Below are positions 1-7,792 of a stretch of 63,017 bases of DNA, piece after piece. Position numbers and translations under genes: made by a program. Numbering within the stretch: the stretch's first letter is position 1; every line of letters starts with the position of its first letter. The stretch spans positions 1-63,017 of the forward strand of contig JAFUAD010000016.1 of assembly GCA_017460835.1 (NCBI GenBank), read 5' to 3'. The notes under the pieces are model-generated. The model ran no database searches and was not told the DNA's origin. It worked only from the letters and a program-made list of their open reading frames with translations. Source of the DNA: Oscillospiraceae bacterium (GTDB lineage Bacteria; Bacillota; Clostridia; Oscillospirales; Ruminococcaceae).

Positions 1-351
1 AATATGAACCTTCCCGTCATCGTTGATCGTATAATAGATCAAACTCCAAATTTTTTCCTCACCGAATCGTTCAAGATACGCATTATAAAGCTCTGAAACT
101 AACTGATGCAGTTTTCTATGAGCCTCTCTTCTCTCGAAGGGGTAAGTATCATAGCGATTCCAAAAGAATTCACTGCAACAGATCACATCTGTTTCTTTCT
201 CAATAAAGCCAAACCAAGGCGATGAAAAGCCTGGAGCAACTCTTGCATAATAGCAGATTTTTGTCCACGGCACAGGCATCATGCTGATAAGAAACTGACC
301 GAGTTCGGTCTGCGCGGCTTCGATTTTCGCCATGTTTTCAAGCTGTTCCAT
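1..351 (-). CDS. YezG-like (DUF600) immunity protein, 3' end cut by window
   Basis: The frame runs from ATG at 351 to the window edge (117 codons, no stop). It begins MEQLENMAKIEAAQ and carries the pattern of the DUF600/YezG antitoxin family: an early 'P-W-T-K-I-C-Y-Y-A' strand, an aromatic 'SPWFGF' strand, and a late 'W-S-L-I-Y-Y-T-I' strand followed by 'DDGKVHI'. Members of this family usually neutralise secreted LXG/YeeF-type nuclease toxins in the cytoplasm; that role is inferred from family knowledge. No toxin gene is visible, but one could lie beyond the left edge. AAAGGAA lies just upstream of the start. The gene is driven by promoter-module copy A. Family assignment is moderate. Confidence 0.6.
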   Translation of the reverse strand, partial: MEQLENMAKIEAAQTELGQFLISMMPVPWTKICYYARVAPGFSSPWFGFIEKETDVICCSEFFWNRYDTYPFERREAHRKLHQLVSELYNAYLERFGEEKIWSLIYYTINDDGKVHI

Positions 352-380
352 TGGTAGTTCCTTTCTGTACTGACTTCCGA

Positions 381-400
381 CAGCGCACGGAAATGCGCTG
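381..400 (-). promoter_or_regulatory. leader hairpin between promoter and RBS of the YezG-like gene
   Basis: A perfect 7-bp inverted repeat (CAGCGCA / TGCGCTG) with a 6-nt loop lies between the predicted transcription start near 405 and the ribosome binding site near 360. It may affect mRNA stability or translation. No known riboswitch is recognised. Confidence 0.4.
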
Positions 401-409
401 CTTACCAAC

Positions 410-520
410 ACATTATATCTGGTTATAGAGGAAATTTCAATGGGAGCGGGTGAAAAAAGTTTAACGGGGAATTGCCGGGGAGTAAACCCGGAGGCCGGCA
501 CTGCCGGCTTATATCACATC
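410..520 (-). repeat. dispersed promoter module, copy A
   Basis: This is one of four full copies of an approximately 110-bp repeat. Reading away from the -10 box it holds TATAAT, a 17-nt spacer, TTGAAA, a pyrimidine-rich tract equivalent to CACCCGCTCCCA, a T-run, a conserved GCCGGGGAGTAAA-CCGG block and a hairpin (GCCGGC-ACT-GCCGGC, 494-508). The other copies are at 5890-6000, 41435-41541 and 46256-46365. All have the same orientation relative to the downstream gene. Confidence 0.75.
412..440 (-). promoter_or_regulatory. sigma-A promoter of the YezG-like gene (module copy A)
   Basis: On the minus strand the sequence reads TTGAAA, 17 nt, TATAAT, a near-consensus housekeeping promoter ending about 60 nt before the ATG at 351. 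It is the core of the dispersed promoter module described at 410-520. Confidence 0.75.
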
Positions 521-568
521 CATTCTGCAAAAATCAAGGGCGCATGCCGTGCTTTTTCGACAAACTGA

Positions 569-594
569 CGCAGACGGTCGTGTGATCGTCTGCG
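569..594 (-). terminator. inverted repeat downstream of the XRE regulator, possible terminator
   Basis: An 8-bp inverted repeat (CGCAGACG / CGTCTGCG) with a 10-nt loop lies about 55 nt beyond the stop of the regulator at 648. No strong T-run follows on the minus strand; a short one (CTCGTTTTG) follows on the plus strand. The terminator role is tentative. Confidence 0.4.
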
Positions 595-647
595 CCTCGT
601 TTTGATTCGGTTACCAGCCCCGGCCGGGGCGCTTTATCCGGAACCGT

Positions 648-1754
648 TTATTGCGCGGTCCTCTCTTTCAGCTTCTTCATGAGCCTTTCAAAGCGCGCAT
701 TGCCGCTGAATGCCGCACAGAAATTCGTCTCCGGGTCGGTGATGATTCTGAATACGTTATCATATGCCGTATCGGGACTCGTTTTGCCGGTATATTCGCG
801 CTTGTCGTCCAGCTCGGAGAGCCAGCAGGGCGCATATTTTTCACCGTCCGGGCGCGTCTCAAAGCGGTCGGCATGGCCGTATGCGGCTTCCAGCATTTCG
901 AGCGCTTTTTCTTCTTCGCCGAGCTTTAAGAAGCACATTGCCTCTGTCACAGCATTGACCGACAACGCACCGTGAAACACATTTGCTTTTCCGCCGGTTA
1001 TGAGATCAATCAGGGCATCGTCCGCCTTCAGAATTTCAATTTTCTGTTCATCGGTGTATGCATCATCGCGGCAGATTTTCCAGAACAGAGCATGCATCAT
1101 CTGCGTAAAGCTGTTCAGCAGCGCCGACTGCCTCCGCGCCAGTGCTTCCTTTCCTTCGAGCACATCCGCTTCATACATTTCTCTCGTGCCCGTGATATCG
1201 GGAAGCGACGCGATGATCTCCCTTGCCTTTTCCTTTTCATTGAGATGCAGGTACTGGAAAATCAGAAGCTGCTTCGGAAAGCTGCTGTCTGCGGTCGGCT
1301 TGCAGTATTGCAGCGCCCTCTCGCACAGCGCGATGATCTCGCCGGACTTTTCCCTTTTCAGCTCCTCCGTATCCGCCCTGCCCTGCCGGAAATAGAGACT
1401 CTGCAAAGCGAATGCAAGCTGACTGAGCAGCTCGGGCTCGTTGGGATACGTTTTCAGCTGCTCTCTGAGATACTCCGCAAGCCCCTCCTGATCGCCCTGC
1501 TCGCTGAATTTCATCGCATGACGAAGAATCTTCTGCACCTCGTCCTCCTTGCGGCGGATGTCCACACCGAGCAGCCGGTCGGTCGTGACATCAAAGAAAT
1601 TTGCAAGCGCCGGAAGCTGCGAGATATCGGGTGCGGTTCTGCCGCATTCCCACTGGCTCACCGCCCGCGAGGTGATGCCGAGCGCTTCCGCGAGCTGTTC
1701 CTGTGTAATGTTCTGTTCATGCCGAAGCTGCCTGATCGTTGCTCCGATTGCCAT
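648..1754 (-). CDS. XRE-family transcriptional regulator with helical repeat C-terminus
   Basis: The N-terminus (about residues 3-60) is a Cro/CI-type helix-turn-helix: IRQLRHEQNITQEQLAEALG, then SRAVSQWECGRTAPD and LPALANFFDVTTDRLLG. The remaining ~300 residues are alpha-helical and TPR-like (for example LLSQLAFALQSLYFRQGR and ALEMLEAAYGHADRF), as in cytosolic regulators that bind a peptide or small ligand. The ATG at 1754 is preferred to the GTG nine bases upstream because AAGGAG lies 8 nt before the ATG and overlaps the GTG. It has its own promoter and a palindromic site just upstream, which suggests autoregulation. Target genes are unknown. Confidence 0.8.
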   Translation of the reverse strand: MAIGATIRQLRHEQNITQEQLAEALGITSRAVSQWECGRTAPDISQLPALANFFDVTTDRLLGVDIRRKEDEVQKILRHAMKFSEQGDQEGLAEYLREQLKTYPNEPELLSQLAFALQSLYFRQGRADTEELKREKSGEIIALCERALQYCKPTADSSFPKQLLIFQYLHLNEKEKAREIIASLPDITGTREMYEADVLEGKEALARRQSALLNSFTQMMHALFWKICRDDAYTDEQKIEILKADDALIDLITGGKANVFHGALSVNAVTEAMCFLKLGEEEKALEMLEAAYGHADRFETRPDGEKYAPCWLSELDDKREYTGKTSPDTAYDNVFRIITDPETNFCAAFSGNARFERLMKKLKERTAQ

Positions 1755-1776
1755 AATCCTCACTCCTTGTTTGATT

Positions 1777-1790
1777 CAAAGGCGCCTTTG
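1777..1790. promoter_or_regulatory. 14-bp perfect palindrome, candidate operator
   Basis: CAAAGGCGCCTTTG lies between the predicted promoter (1799-1827) and the RBS of the XRE regulator, just downstream of the expected start point. That is a usual place for an autoregulatory operator. The protein-binding role is inferred. Confidence 0.4.
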
Positions 1791-1798
1791 CTGATATC

Positions 1799-1827
1799 AT
1801 GATAGCGCATTTGCGCGTGATTTGCAA
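1799..1827 (-). promoter_or_regulatory. promoter of the XRE regulator
   Basis: The minus strand reads TTGCAA, 17 nt, TATCAT, ending 45 nt upstream of the ATG at 1754. The spacer contains an internal GCGCAAATGCGC inverted repeat. Confidence 0.6.
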
Positions 1828-1919
1828 GGAAGTATTTGTGCAGCGGAAGTATCGCGCAGCTTTGATTCTTCATGATCCTCCGGCTCGCCGCTGCCGCAGG
1901 CATAACCCTTTCCTGTGTA

Positions 1920-2456
1920 TCACACGATCGAAAGTCCCAGCCTGTATGCCGCATCCGTTTCGGCACGCCCGATGATATCGCCCTTGTCCTTCACGCCGCG
2001 GACGAGTATTTTGCCGCAGTCCTGCAAGTGAAAGAAATCAAGAATCATCTGATACTGCATCAGAATCGGATCAAACAGATTCGGAAGTTGTGCCGCGCCG
2101 ACCAGAAGCAGCGCGAGCTTCCGGATTGCAAATGTGTTTCGCATCGGTGTGTGCAGACGGTCGATGATTGCCTTCAGTTCGGCGCTGATGCCGTAGAAAT
2201 AAACCGGCGACGCGATCACCAGAACATCCGCACACCGCAGCTTTTCATAAATCGCGTCCATGTCATGATTGAAGCACGCATTGCCCTCGCGGGTGAAGCA
2301 GGTGTTGCATCCGATGCACGGCGCAATCCTGTAATCTGCAACCGAGATCATCTCGACATTGTTGTGCTGTGCCGCGCCCTCCGCAAATTTCCGTGCAAGC
2401 AGATCGGTGTTGCCGCCTTTTCTCATACTGCCGATCAGTATGACAATCTTGCTCAT
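1920..2456 (-). CDS. NADPH-dependent FMN reductase / flavodoxin-like protein (chromosomal copy)
   Basis: The protein has 178 residues. The N-terminal GSMRKGGNTDLLARKF is the phosphate-binding loop of the NADPH-dependent FMN reductase (iron-sulfur flavoprotein) family. CIGCNTCF resembles the Cys motif of iron-sulfur flavoproteins, and 'VIASPVYFYGISAELK' is the usual second FMN-contact region. It is probably a cytoplasmic electron-transfer or quinone-reductase-like flavoprotein. A longer frame to 2684 exists, but the ATG at 2456 has GGAGG nearby and matches the start of a close paralogue at 10892-11428. The two proteins differ at only about 20 of 178 positions. Confidence 0.85.
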   Translation of the reverse strand: MSKIVILIGSMRKGGNTDLLARKFAEGAAQHNNVEMISVADYRIAPCIGCNTCFTREGNACFNHDMDAIYEKLRCADVLVIASPVYFYGISAELKAIIDRLHTPMRNTFAIRKLALLLVGAAQLPNLFDPILMQYQMILDFFHLQDCGKILVRGVKDKGDIIGRAETDAAYRLGLSIV

Positions 2457-2656
2457 TGTGCTTTCCTCCGCTCCTTTTGATGATTGCAGAATTCCGTTTC
2501 GCTTGTCGATGCCGTCTGCGCGGCGCGGCCGCTTCCCGATTGTCGAAAAGCGGCCTGATCCGTTTCTTTTAGAGATCAATTGCTTCATCCGCCCGTCTGC
2601 GTTCTTCGGTAAAGATGTGCGATCGGCATTGCAGCGAAATGATCTGAAGGCTAATT

Positions 2657-2820
2657 TAGGGCGTGTTGACACTAAGCCTAACACGCGTCTTTTTGGCTGA
2701 TTTCATCCTGTTCGTCGTTAAAAATCCTTGCCGTGCGAAAGCACGCCTGCGGATTTTTGCCTAGAACGGAATAAAATCATCTCAAAAATCCGCATATTAT
2801 TTTAGTGTCAACACGCCCTA
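2657..2820. mobile_element. MITE-like element (164 bp) with long terminal inverted repeats
   Basis: TAGGGCGTGTTGACACTAA at 2657 reappears inverted at the right end (2802-2820). ATT at 2654-2656 and 2821-2823 is a possible 3-bp target duplication. There is no coding capacity. The inside carries a hairpin (CGTGC-GAAA-GCACG, 2732-2745) in an outer AAAAATCC/GGATTTTT stem. It is non-autonomous; similar end sequences occur in some DDE-transposase IS families, but the parent IS is not identified. Confidence 0.65.
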
Positions 2821-4222
2821 ATTCTGTTCCGCCCCATTCTACAGCCGAATACCCCGTCCGGTCAAAGGGGACAAGCGTTTGCGGGGCGATTTCTCTTTCC
2901 TCCTCCAGAGGAATATAAGCCATGAATACGCGCAGCATGCTGTCCGGCTTCGGTGTGATGTCCAGCTCCGCCGCGTCTGTATATGCATCGCTCTGGAAGG
3001 AAATCAAATTATAATTGTTGTGCTCCATTTTCGGGAGCCAGTATACAATAAAATCATTCATTTCCGACTCTGTCAGTCCCATATAGGTCAGCTTGTCTTT
3101 CAGAAATGCCTCAGTCTCCGGGCCCGGAACACAGAAGCCGTTTGAAAAATCGTAGTGTGTACGGTCGTCGCAGCTATCCCAGAACAGGTAGGAATGGTGT
3201 GTTCCGTCTGACAGATTCACCAATGAACCGTCCGGCTTCGCAATGACCCTCCAGCCGTCACCGTAATGCGGATAGGATGTTGACAGCCTGCTTGTATGCA
3301 GCGTCAGCTTCACAGATACAACGGTTTCGGCTGTAGGATACAGGTATATCACAGGCTTTGCCATTTCGCCGGAAAACTCAATATATGTTTTTCCGTTATG
3401 GAAGGTTTTAGCCCAGCCGTACTGACCGTTATAGCAGGTGAAAATCCATTCCGTATTATTATAATTATAGCCGATTTCCTCCAGCTCTGTGCCCTTCGGA
3501 ATCTTCAGAAATGACGAATATTCTTCGCCGGGTCCGCTTCTTAAATTCAGCCCCCCGACTACTGTCTCACAGTGCGAGGGGTAGTCAAGATAACAGTCCG
3601 GAACAATAAAGCCGTTTGACACGGAATCTCTCGGCGGTTCGGTCTGAGCCGGCGGAGCATCTTTTGTAATGTAAGCCGATTTACACCAGCCCTCATATCC
3701 CTTATACTTGACAAAATACCACATCGTCCCGTCTTTTCCCTGGCCGGTCCCGTATATTTCGACAAGCGTTCCCTTTTTGATCCCTTCACGAAATACATAA
3801 TCCGCATCAGGATCCGGCTGCTTTCTCATCATCAGATTGGACTTATTTGTGTTGACATATCCGCTCATCATATATGCGTAGTTCTCCGGGTAGGATACGA
3901 CATCCGATTCCGATAAGGCGGTGACAGTCTCCGTAACAGACGTTTCAGTCTCAGATGCTTCGGCCTCATAGGTTTCGGTCTCGGATACATCGGTCTTTGA
4001 TCTTTCCGTAATCTCAGCGGGAGCGGTTGTTTCTGTCAGCGCGGAGGAAGAATCCGAAACAGCGGGAGGAGCGATTTCTGTAATATCGCCGGCAGTTATG
4101 AGCGAATCGTCCATTCTGCCTTTGTCATTGGGATTCCGCATCAGCTTATACCCGATGAGAAACGCGCCGATTACAAGCAGGAGTGTTCCGCCCGCCCAGA
4201 AAATGATCAGTTGTTTTTTCAT
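2777..4222 (-). CDS. membrane-anchored SH3b-domain surface protein, 3' end modified by MITE
   Basis: The protein has 481 residues. Residues 5-28 form an N-terminal membrane anchor (IIFWAGGTLLLVIGAFLIGY). A Ser/Thr/Glu-rich spacer follows (to about 110), then two bacterial SH3-like domains (about 112-190, with MYFVKYKGYEGWCKSAY-like strands, and 210-285, with LNLRSGPGEEYSSFLKIPKG). The C-terminal domain starts KPVIYLYPTAETVVSVKL and contains PHYGDGWRVIAKPDGSL and YLFWDS, a conserved module of unknown function in secreted Firmicute proteins. SH3b domains suggest binding to peptidoglycan or glycans outside the cell. The last 14 residues (LGRVDTKIICGFLR) and the stop lie inside the MITE, so the native C-terminus was replaced. 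The junction falls at EWGGTE, where relatives seem to end, so function may survive. Confidence 0.75.
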   Translation of the reverse strand: MKKQLIIFWAGGTLLLVIGAFLIGYKLMRNPNDKGRMDDSLITAGDITEIAPPAVSDSSSALTETTAPAEITERSKTDVSETETYEAEASETETSVTETVTALSESDVVSYPENYAYMMSGYVNTNKSNLMMRKQPDPDADYVFREGIKKGTLVEIYGTGQGKDGTMWYFVKYKGYEGWCKSAYITKDAPPAQTEPPRDSVSNGFIVPDCYLDYPSHCETVVGGLNLRSGPGEEYSSFLKIPKGTELEEIGYNYNNTEWIFTCYNGQYGWAKTFHNGKTYIEFSGEMAKPVIYLYPTAETVVSVKLTLHTSRLSTSYPHYGDGWRVIAKPDGSLVNLSDGTHHSYLFWDSCDDRTHYDFSNGFCVPGPETEAFLKDKLTYMGLTESEMNDFIVYWLPKMEHNNYNLISFQSDAYTDAAELDITPKPDSMLRVFMAYIPLEEEREIAPQTLVPFDRTGYSAVEWGGTELGRVDTKIICGFLR

Positions 4223-4419
4223 ATGCTCACATCCTTTGACAGTATCGCATCAATTTACCGTAGTCTCATCACCGGTATCAAGCTGCACGCCGATTCTGAA
4301 GTTATACATTTTCTGTATATCGGCAGGGTTGTACTTGCATGACGGCAAGCATAACGCAGTCCCGGATTCCCGGCCCGGAATCGGATTATATCAAAAAAAC
4401 CCGATTCTTATATGTGTAT
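4223..4419 (-). other. leader of the SH3b gene
   Basis: About 195 nt of leader separates the promoter at 4420-4448 from the ATG at 4222. It holds an inverted repeat (GAATCGG / CCGATTC) around a T-run near 4377-4408, which could act as an attenuator. No known riboswitch or open frame is recognised. Confidence 0.35.
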
Positions 4420-4448
4420 AATATACCATAAATTTAATAGATTGTCAA
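4420..4448 (-). promoter_or_regulatory. promoter of the SH3b gene
   Basis: The minus strand reads TTGACA, 17 nt, TATATT. It is the only good promoter in the gap upstream of the gene at 2777-4222. Confidence 0.65.
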
Positions 4449-4660
4449 TGGATATAGGTATAATTCTCCCGGATTTCGTAGCTGATCGGGATAGCAATCC
4501 ATGCTCATCACGCAGCACAAGCAGCCTGATGAAGCGTCCGCAGACGATCGCCGAAAGGCTGAATAAAAGCAAAAAGAGGGGCCCACCAAAGACGGCGAAT
4601 CCCCTCAGAATTTTTCTCCGTAGTCTCCAAATAGTGTCCAAAGCCCATTTCACAATAAGA
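4449..4660. other. gap without a recognisable gene
   Basis: Nothing coding is supported between the SH3b promoter and the left element boundary. A GAGGGG / CCCCTC inverted repeat followed by a short T-run (about 4574-4617) could be a plus-strand terminator or a gene remnant. A minus-strand 81-codon frame here has no RBS and no family signal. Confidence 0.35.
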
Positions 4661-4693
4661 TACGCTGTTCTCCGAATATCGGAAAACAGCGTA
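4661..4693 (-). terminator. former tRNA-Lys terminator, left of the element
   Basis: TACGCTGTT ... AACAGCGTA with an inner TCCGA-ATA-TCGGA stem lies just outside the left direct repeat. In the empty site this would sit directly downstream of the tRNA-Lys gene, so it is probably its original terminator, displaced by integration. Confidence 0.45.
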
Positions 4694-4710
4694 TTTACGA
4701 AATATTCATG

Positions 4711-4733
4711 AGTGAGAAATGAGGGGTTCGAAC
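4711..4733. repeat. left attachment site (23-bp direct repeat)
   Basis: This 23-bp sequence (starts AGTGAGAAATGAGG, ends GGTTCGAAC) is identical to 13556-13578, which is the 3' end of tRNA-Lys including the T-loop. Such duplications of tRNA 3' ends mark tyrosine-recombinase integration. The integrase gene is 79 bp away. Confidence 0.85.
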
Positions 4734-4783
4734 ATCCAACAATTTCTCATGAAAATCGCGTATCTATGTGACTATTTTTGCAG

Positions 4784-4803
4784 CGTGTGATATTCGTGTG
4801 ATT
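4784..4803. repeat. arm-type integrase site candidates, left end
   Basis: Two copies of CGTGTGAT spaced 11 bp (about 4784 and 4796) lie between the left att repeat and int. The same octamer occurs four times just inside the right end (13402-13454). Confidence 0.5.
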
Positions 4804-4811
4804 TTTTGGTT

Positions 4812-5849
4812 TCACTGCACGGAGCCGCCGATTGCAGACATGAAATAATCGTTGATTATCCGCTGGTATTCGGCTTCTTTGGAGACTGTCGTGTGCGTGT
4901 AAACGGACTTCATAATGTTGTCAGTTGACCAGCCGCCGAGCTTCTGGATGTAGTTGCTTGGGATGCCCAGATCGTTCAGCGTGGTCGCAAACGCATGACG
5001 CAGCTTGTGGAAAGTAATGTCATAGCCGGCATCTTTCATCAGCTTGCGAAAACGGTACTTCATGCACTGATATCCGAGCGGAACGATGAAATCATCCGGA
5101 CGCCTGTGCGGAACCTGCTGAATCAGGTGCAGCAGATACGGCGGCAGCGCGTTGCTGCGGGTGCTGTCATAGGTCTTGTTGCAGTCGCGCAGCACATCAT
5201 GCCCGTCGAGATAGATCTTTGCACGGCAGATATCAATTGTCTTGCCGTCTTTTGCAATATCCCGAAACTGCAATCCGCGCACCTCGCTGATGCGCAGCGA
5301 CAACCACATCGCCAGCAGACACGGCAGCTCCATATTCGAGCCGATAATCACCTTGAGCAGCTCGGAAGTCTCCGGCAGCGTGACGGTCTTTTTCCGCCGC
5401 GGGGGCAGTGTGATCCGCTTGGTGTTGATTTCGATCCCCTGAACCGCCAGCACGCTTTTCAGCAGTGACAGCGCCGCACGCAGCGATTTGTTTGACAGCC
5501 GCTTTGCATCCAGATTGACAGCGCGCTGAATGTCGTTGATTGTCAGCTGCACAATGTTCATGCGCATAATCGCTTGCAGACGGGTTTCCTTGATGACTGT
5601 GTACCCTCGGATCGTAGACGGAGAGAGCACTTGATCCCGCGCCTCGATGTACTGGCTGAATGCCTGCTCGACCGTCATGGCACGCGGCACAATACCGAGC
5701 GCTTTGTTTGCCTTGAAGTCCAGCGCAAGCCGGATTGCTTCTTCCGCGGTATCTGCCGTGAAGGATTTGACCGTGCGTTTGCCGTATTCGTCATAGCCGA
5801 CAATGACCTGTGTCCGGTAGCTTCCGGACGGGAGCTTTTTTGCTTTCAT
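4812..5849 (-). CDS. int: tyrosine recombinase (integrase)
   Basis: The protein has 345 residues. Residues 1-50 (GSYRTQVIVGYDEYGKRTVKSF) resemble the AP2-like arm-DNA-binding domain. Residues 60-150 form a SAM-like core-binding domain. The catalytic domain shows Arg in SLRISEVRGL, the H-x-x-R box in TFHKLRHAFATTLNDLG and the Tyr nucleophile in IMKSVYTHTT. The length is usual for Tn916-like phage/ICE integrases. It would integrate and excise the 4711-13578 element at tRNA-Lys. AAAGGAA lies before the ATG. Transcription comes from promoter-module copy B, unusual because the same module drives chromosomal housekeeping genes. Confidence 0.9.
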   Translation of the reverse strand: MKAKKLPSGSYRTQVIVGYDEYGKRTVKSFTADTAEEAIRLALDFKANKALGIVPRAMTVEQAFSQYIEARDQVLSPSTIRGYTVIKETRLQAIMRMNIVQLTINDIQRAVNLDAKRLSNKSLRAALSLLKSVLAVQGIEINTKRITLPPRRKKTVTLPETSELLKVIIGSNMELPCLLAMWLSLRISEVRGLQFRDIAKDGKTIDICRAKIYLDGHDVLRDCNKTYDSTRSNALPPYLLHLIQQVPHRRPDDFIVPLGYQCMKYRFRKLMKDAGYDITFHKLRHAFATTLNDLGIPSNYIQKLGGWSTDNIMKSVYTHTTVSKEAEYQRIINDYFMSAIGGSVQ

Positions 5850-5889
5850 ATTCGTTCCTTTCCGGGAACGAAATGCAGTAGCATTTACA

Positions 5890-6000
5890 GATACATTATA
5901 TCATATTATTACAAAAAATTCAATGAGAGCAGGTGAAAAAAGTTTCAGGATGAAATCATGGAAGTTAAAATGGAGCCGCGCACTGCGCGGTTATATCATA
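5890..6000 (-). repeat. dispersed promoter module, copy B
   Basis: It has the same layout as copy A: TATAAT, spacer, -35, a block equivalent to CACCTGCTCTCA, a T-run, then the hairpin CCGCGC-ACT-GCGCGG (5976-5990). The central block is more diverged. The stem differs from copy A yet still pairs perfectly. Confidence 0.65.
5895..5923 (-). promoter_or_regulatory. promoter of int (module copy B)
   Basis: The minus strand reads TTGAAT, 17 nt, TATAAT, ending about 45 nt before the int ATG. Confidence 0.7.
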
Positions 6001-6079
6001 GTATCGGTAAAAATGCAATAGTAAAGCCGACTGCATATTCGTTCTCATGTTCAAATGCCGATATTCCGCAAGCTCGCGT

Positions 6080-6304
6080 TTATAAGGTCATCAGCTCATT
6101 CAGTTCCATATGATTGACCTCCAAAAAGTTGTCGATCTTTTCAAGAGTGATGTGTTTTGCGCTCTTGTCATACTCATGCAGCGTTCTCTCTCCGACCTGC
6201 AAGGCGGCAGCAAGCTCTGCATCAGTAATGTCACGCAGATTCTGCCAGTAACGAATTTTGCACCAGACGATTTTGTAAAGAGTGATTCTCTGCGCTTTTC
6301 TCAT
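6080..6304 (-). CDS. small XRE-like helix-turn-helix protein
   Basis: The protein has about 74 residues: MRKAQRITLYKIVWCKIRYW, then LRDITDAELAAALQVGERTLHEYDKSAKHITLEKIDNFLEV, a compact Cro/CI-type HTH. The second ATG (6304) is preferred: AGGAGG lies 6 nt upstream of it and directly abuts the first ATG (6310). It is probably the element's regulator of int or excision. A perfect 12-bp inverted repeat lies 25 bp upstream and may be its own operator. Confidence 0.65.
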   Translation of the reverse strand: MRKAQRITLYKIVWCKIRYWQNLRDITDAELAAALQVGERTLHEYDKSAKHITLEKIDNFLEVNHMELNELMTL

Positions 6305-6328
6305 TGACATCCTCCTTTGCTTGTCCCG

Positions 6329-6361
6329 ATTTCAAAACTGCCATTTTAACAGTTTTGAAAT
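6329..6361. promoter_or_regulatory. 33-bp operator-like inverted repeat
   Basis: ATTTCAAAACTG and CAGTTTTGAAAT form perfect 12-bp arms around a 9-nt spacer. A TAAAAT hexamer within the spacer could be the -10 of the HTH gene at 6080-6304. Repression by that HTH protein is the simplest reading. Confidence 0.5.
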
Positions 6362-6797
6362 CCTGTTCTCTGTTCTTCCGATAGGGGCGAAATCAGCCGT
6401 TATAATCTATGTGATTTGTTTCATGCAATTCCTCCGCGCTTGGGTCTGGAGTACCGTTTCGGTACTGTGGGTTATGCTGCGGTTCTGCCATAACAAAACG
6501 TTCGGGCAGAGCTTATCGGGCATACAGGCCGGCTGACAGCGTATCAGCCGCATAGCACTAAGCTCTCAAACTCTGTGGGTCTCACAGAGGAGCCGCCGCT
6601 TGACGGAAGTATCATGATCGCCTGCGTTTCATCGCCCCCGGACGCTGCTCCGATCTCGAACCGTCATATTGCTCGCTCTCATGCTCTTCGCATGGTCATC
6701 GCGTATGGGTTCCGTGGCTGCCGGGTCTCACACCCCAGCCGCAGGTTAAACGTTGCCTGTATGCTGCTATTCGGTTTTCAAGATGCTGTGAGGCTCT
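6362..6797. other. non-coding or decayed region with hairpins
   Basis: No gene is supported. Visible structure includes AGTACCG-TTT-CGGTACT near 6449 and CTCTGTG-GGTCT-CACAGAG at 6571-6589. A 74-codon plus-strand frame at 6575-6799 has no RBS and an unusual composition (rich in Arg, Ser and His), so it is not called. Confidence 0.4.
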
Positions 6798-7221
6798 GAT
6801 GATGCCCCTCACTTATATGGATTGGGAAGGGCATTTCGTTTCCCCCCTTTTGACAAATTTCTGCGATTTGCACAACTGCCAAAACAGAGGGTGTTCTGTT
6901 GGTTGGTAATTTCTTCAATAGGTGCGATGAACTGAACCAATCAAACAATTTTGATATGCCCCTTCACTATTTATGGAATAAGGAAGGGGTTTTTACAGCC
7001 CCTATTGGCATATTTCTGCGAATTGCACAATCAAGCGGAAAAAGGGGGTTCTTGGGGTTGGATAATATAGCATAGAAATTTATGTTTTGCCTTGCAACCG
7101 GCAGAATCCGATAATGCCTTTCACCTATATGGACAGTTACAGCCGTTTTATCAACCCCTTTTCGCAAGAATCTGCGAATGGAACAACAACACAATAAAAA
7201 AGGAATCCACATTTGGACGAT
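6798..7221. repeat. three diverged tandem units of about 155 bp
   Basis: Units begin at about 6798, 6952 and 7109. Each opens with a TGATRATGCC block, then a TCAC-TAT-TATGGA block, then a CCCCT tract, and about 60 nt later TTTCTGCGAATTGCACAA or a close variant. In unit 2, CCCCTTC pairs with GAAGGGG as a stem around ATTTATGG. The units have diverged, but the anchors keep order and spacing. No protein frame persists across units, so a structural RNA or DNA-binding array is more likely than a gene. Confidence 0.6.
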
Positions 7222-7792
7222 TAGCCGAAGTATCTGTCTTTCTGGATATATCCGCCGTCCCTGCCGCTGGTAAGAATCTTTCGATATCCCAATAAAAAAT
7301 CTATTAGTCTCTGTTATATAGCCGTTTAGAAGGGCTTAAATGCACAGTTTTTTGCAGTTGCTTTTCAAAATCTCCTTTTTACACAGGCACAAAGAAAGAG
7401 GGTACCCGACGAATTGTGTATTTTCACAAGCAAATAATCCCGCAAGCTGCTGATTTTGTCAGCATACTTTGCGGGATTGAGAATATTGCGCTACACAAAC
7501 TATTCTCCCACGAAATCGAAAATTTTTGGAGCCGGTTTATCACGAAATCGCATACATCGTAACAAATGGGGTCGGATTCCACGACCCCATAAAACAAAGC
7601 GTCAAGGAAGCCGACGCCCTTGTTGCTCTGTCACCTGCCTTATGTCAAGGCGGGTGCGTATTGATTTTCACATCCATGCGATCAGGCAGCGTTCATGTCT
7701 GATGTTTTCTGCATGATAGGCTATCAATGCGGAAATATCAAGGAAACCGGCGGATTATTTTCAATGATTATCATATTGATTCACATTTCCCC
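7222..7792. other. AT-rich gap with strong hairpins
   Basis: No gene is supported. A long hairpin (AATCCCGCAA ... TTGCGGGATT with inner TGCTGA/TCAGCA) occupies 7436-7478. A second (ATGGGGTCG ... CGACCCCAT) occupies 7566-7590. The second may be a minus-strand terminator. The rest looks like eroded element DNA. Confidence 0.4.

Noticed and set aside
2457-2684. N-terminal extension of the flavodoxin-like gene
   Set aside because: The paralogue at 10892-11428 starts at the same Met as 2456, which has a good RBS. The extension runs into the MITE.
4408-4653. 81-codon minus-strand frame with a hydrophobic stretch
   Set aside because: It runs over the SH3b promoter, has no RBS and no homology pattern.
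6575-6799. 74-codon plus-strand frame
   Set aside because: No RBS, biased composition, and it lies in a hairpin-rich non-coding stretch; not supported as a gene.
7456-7716. 86-codon plus-strand frame
   Set aside because: It crosses two strong hairpins, has no RBS and resembles no family.
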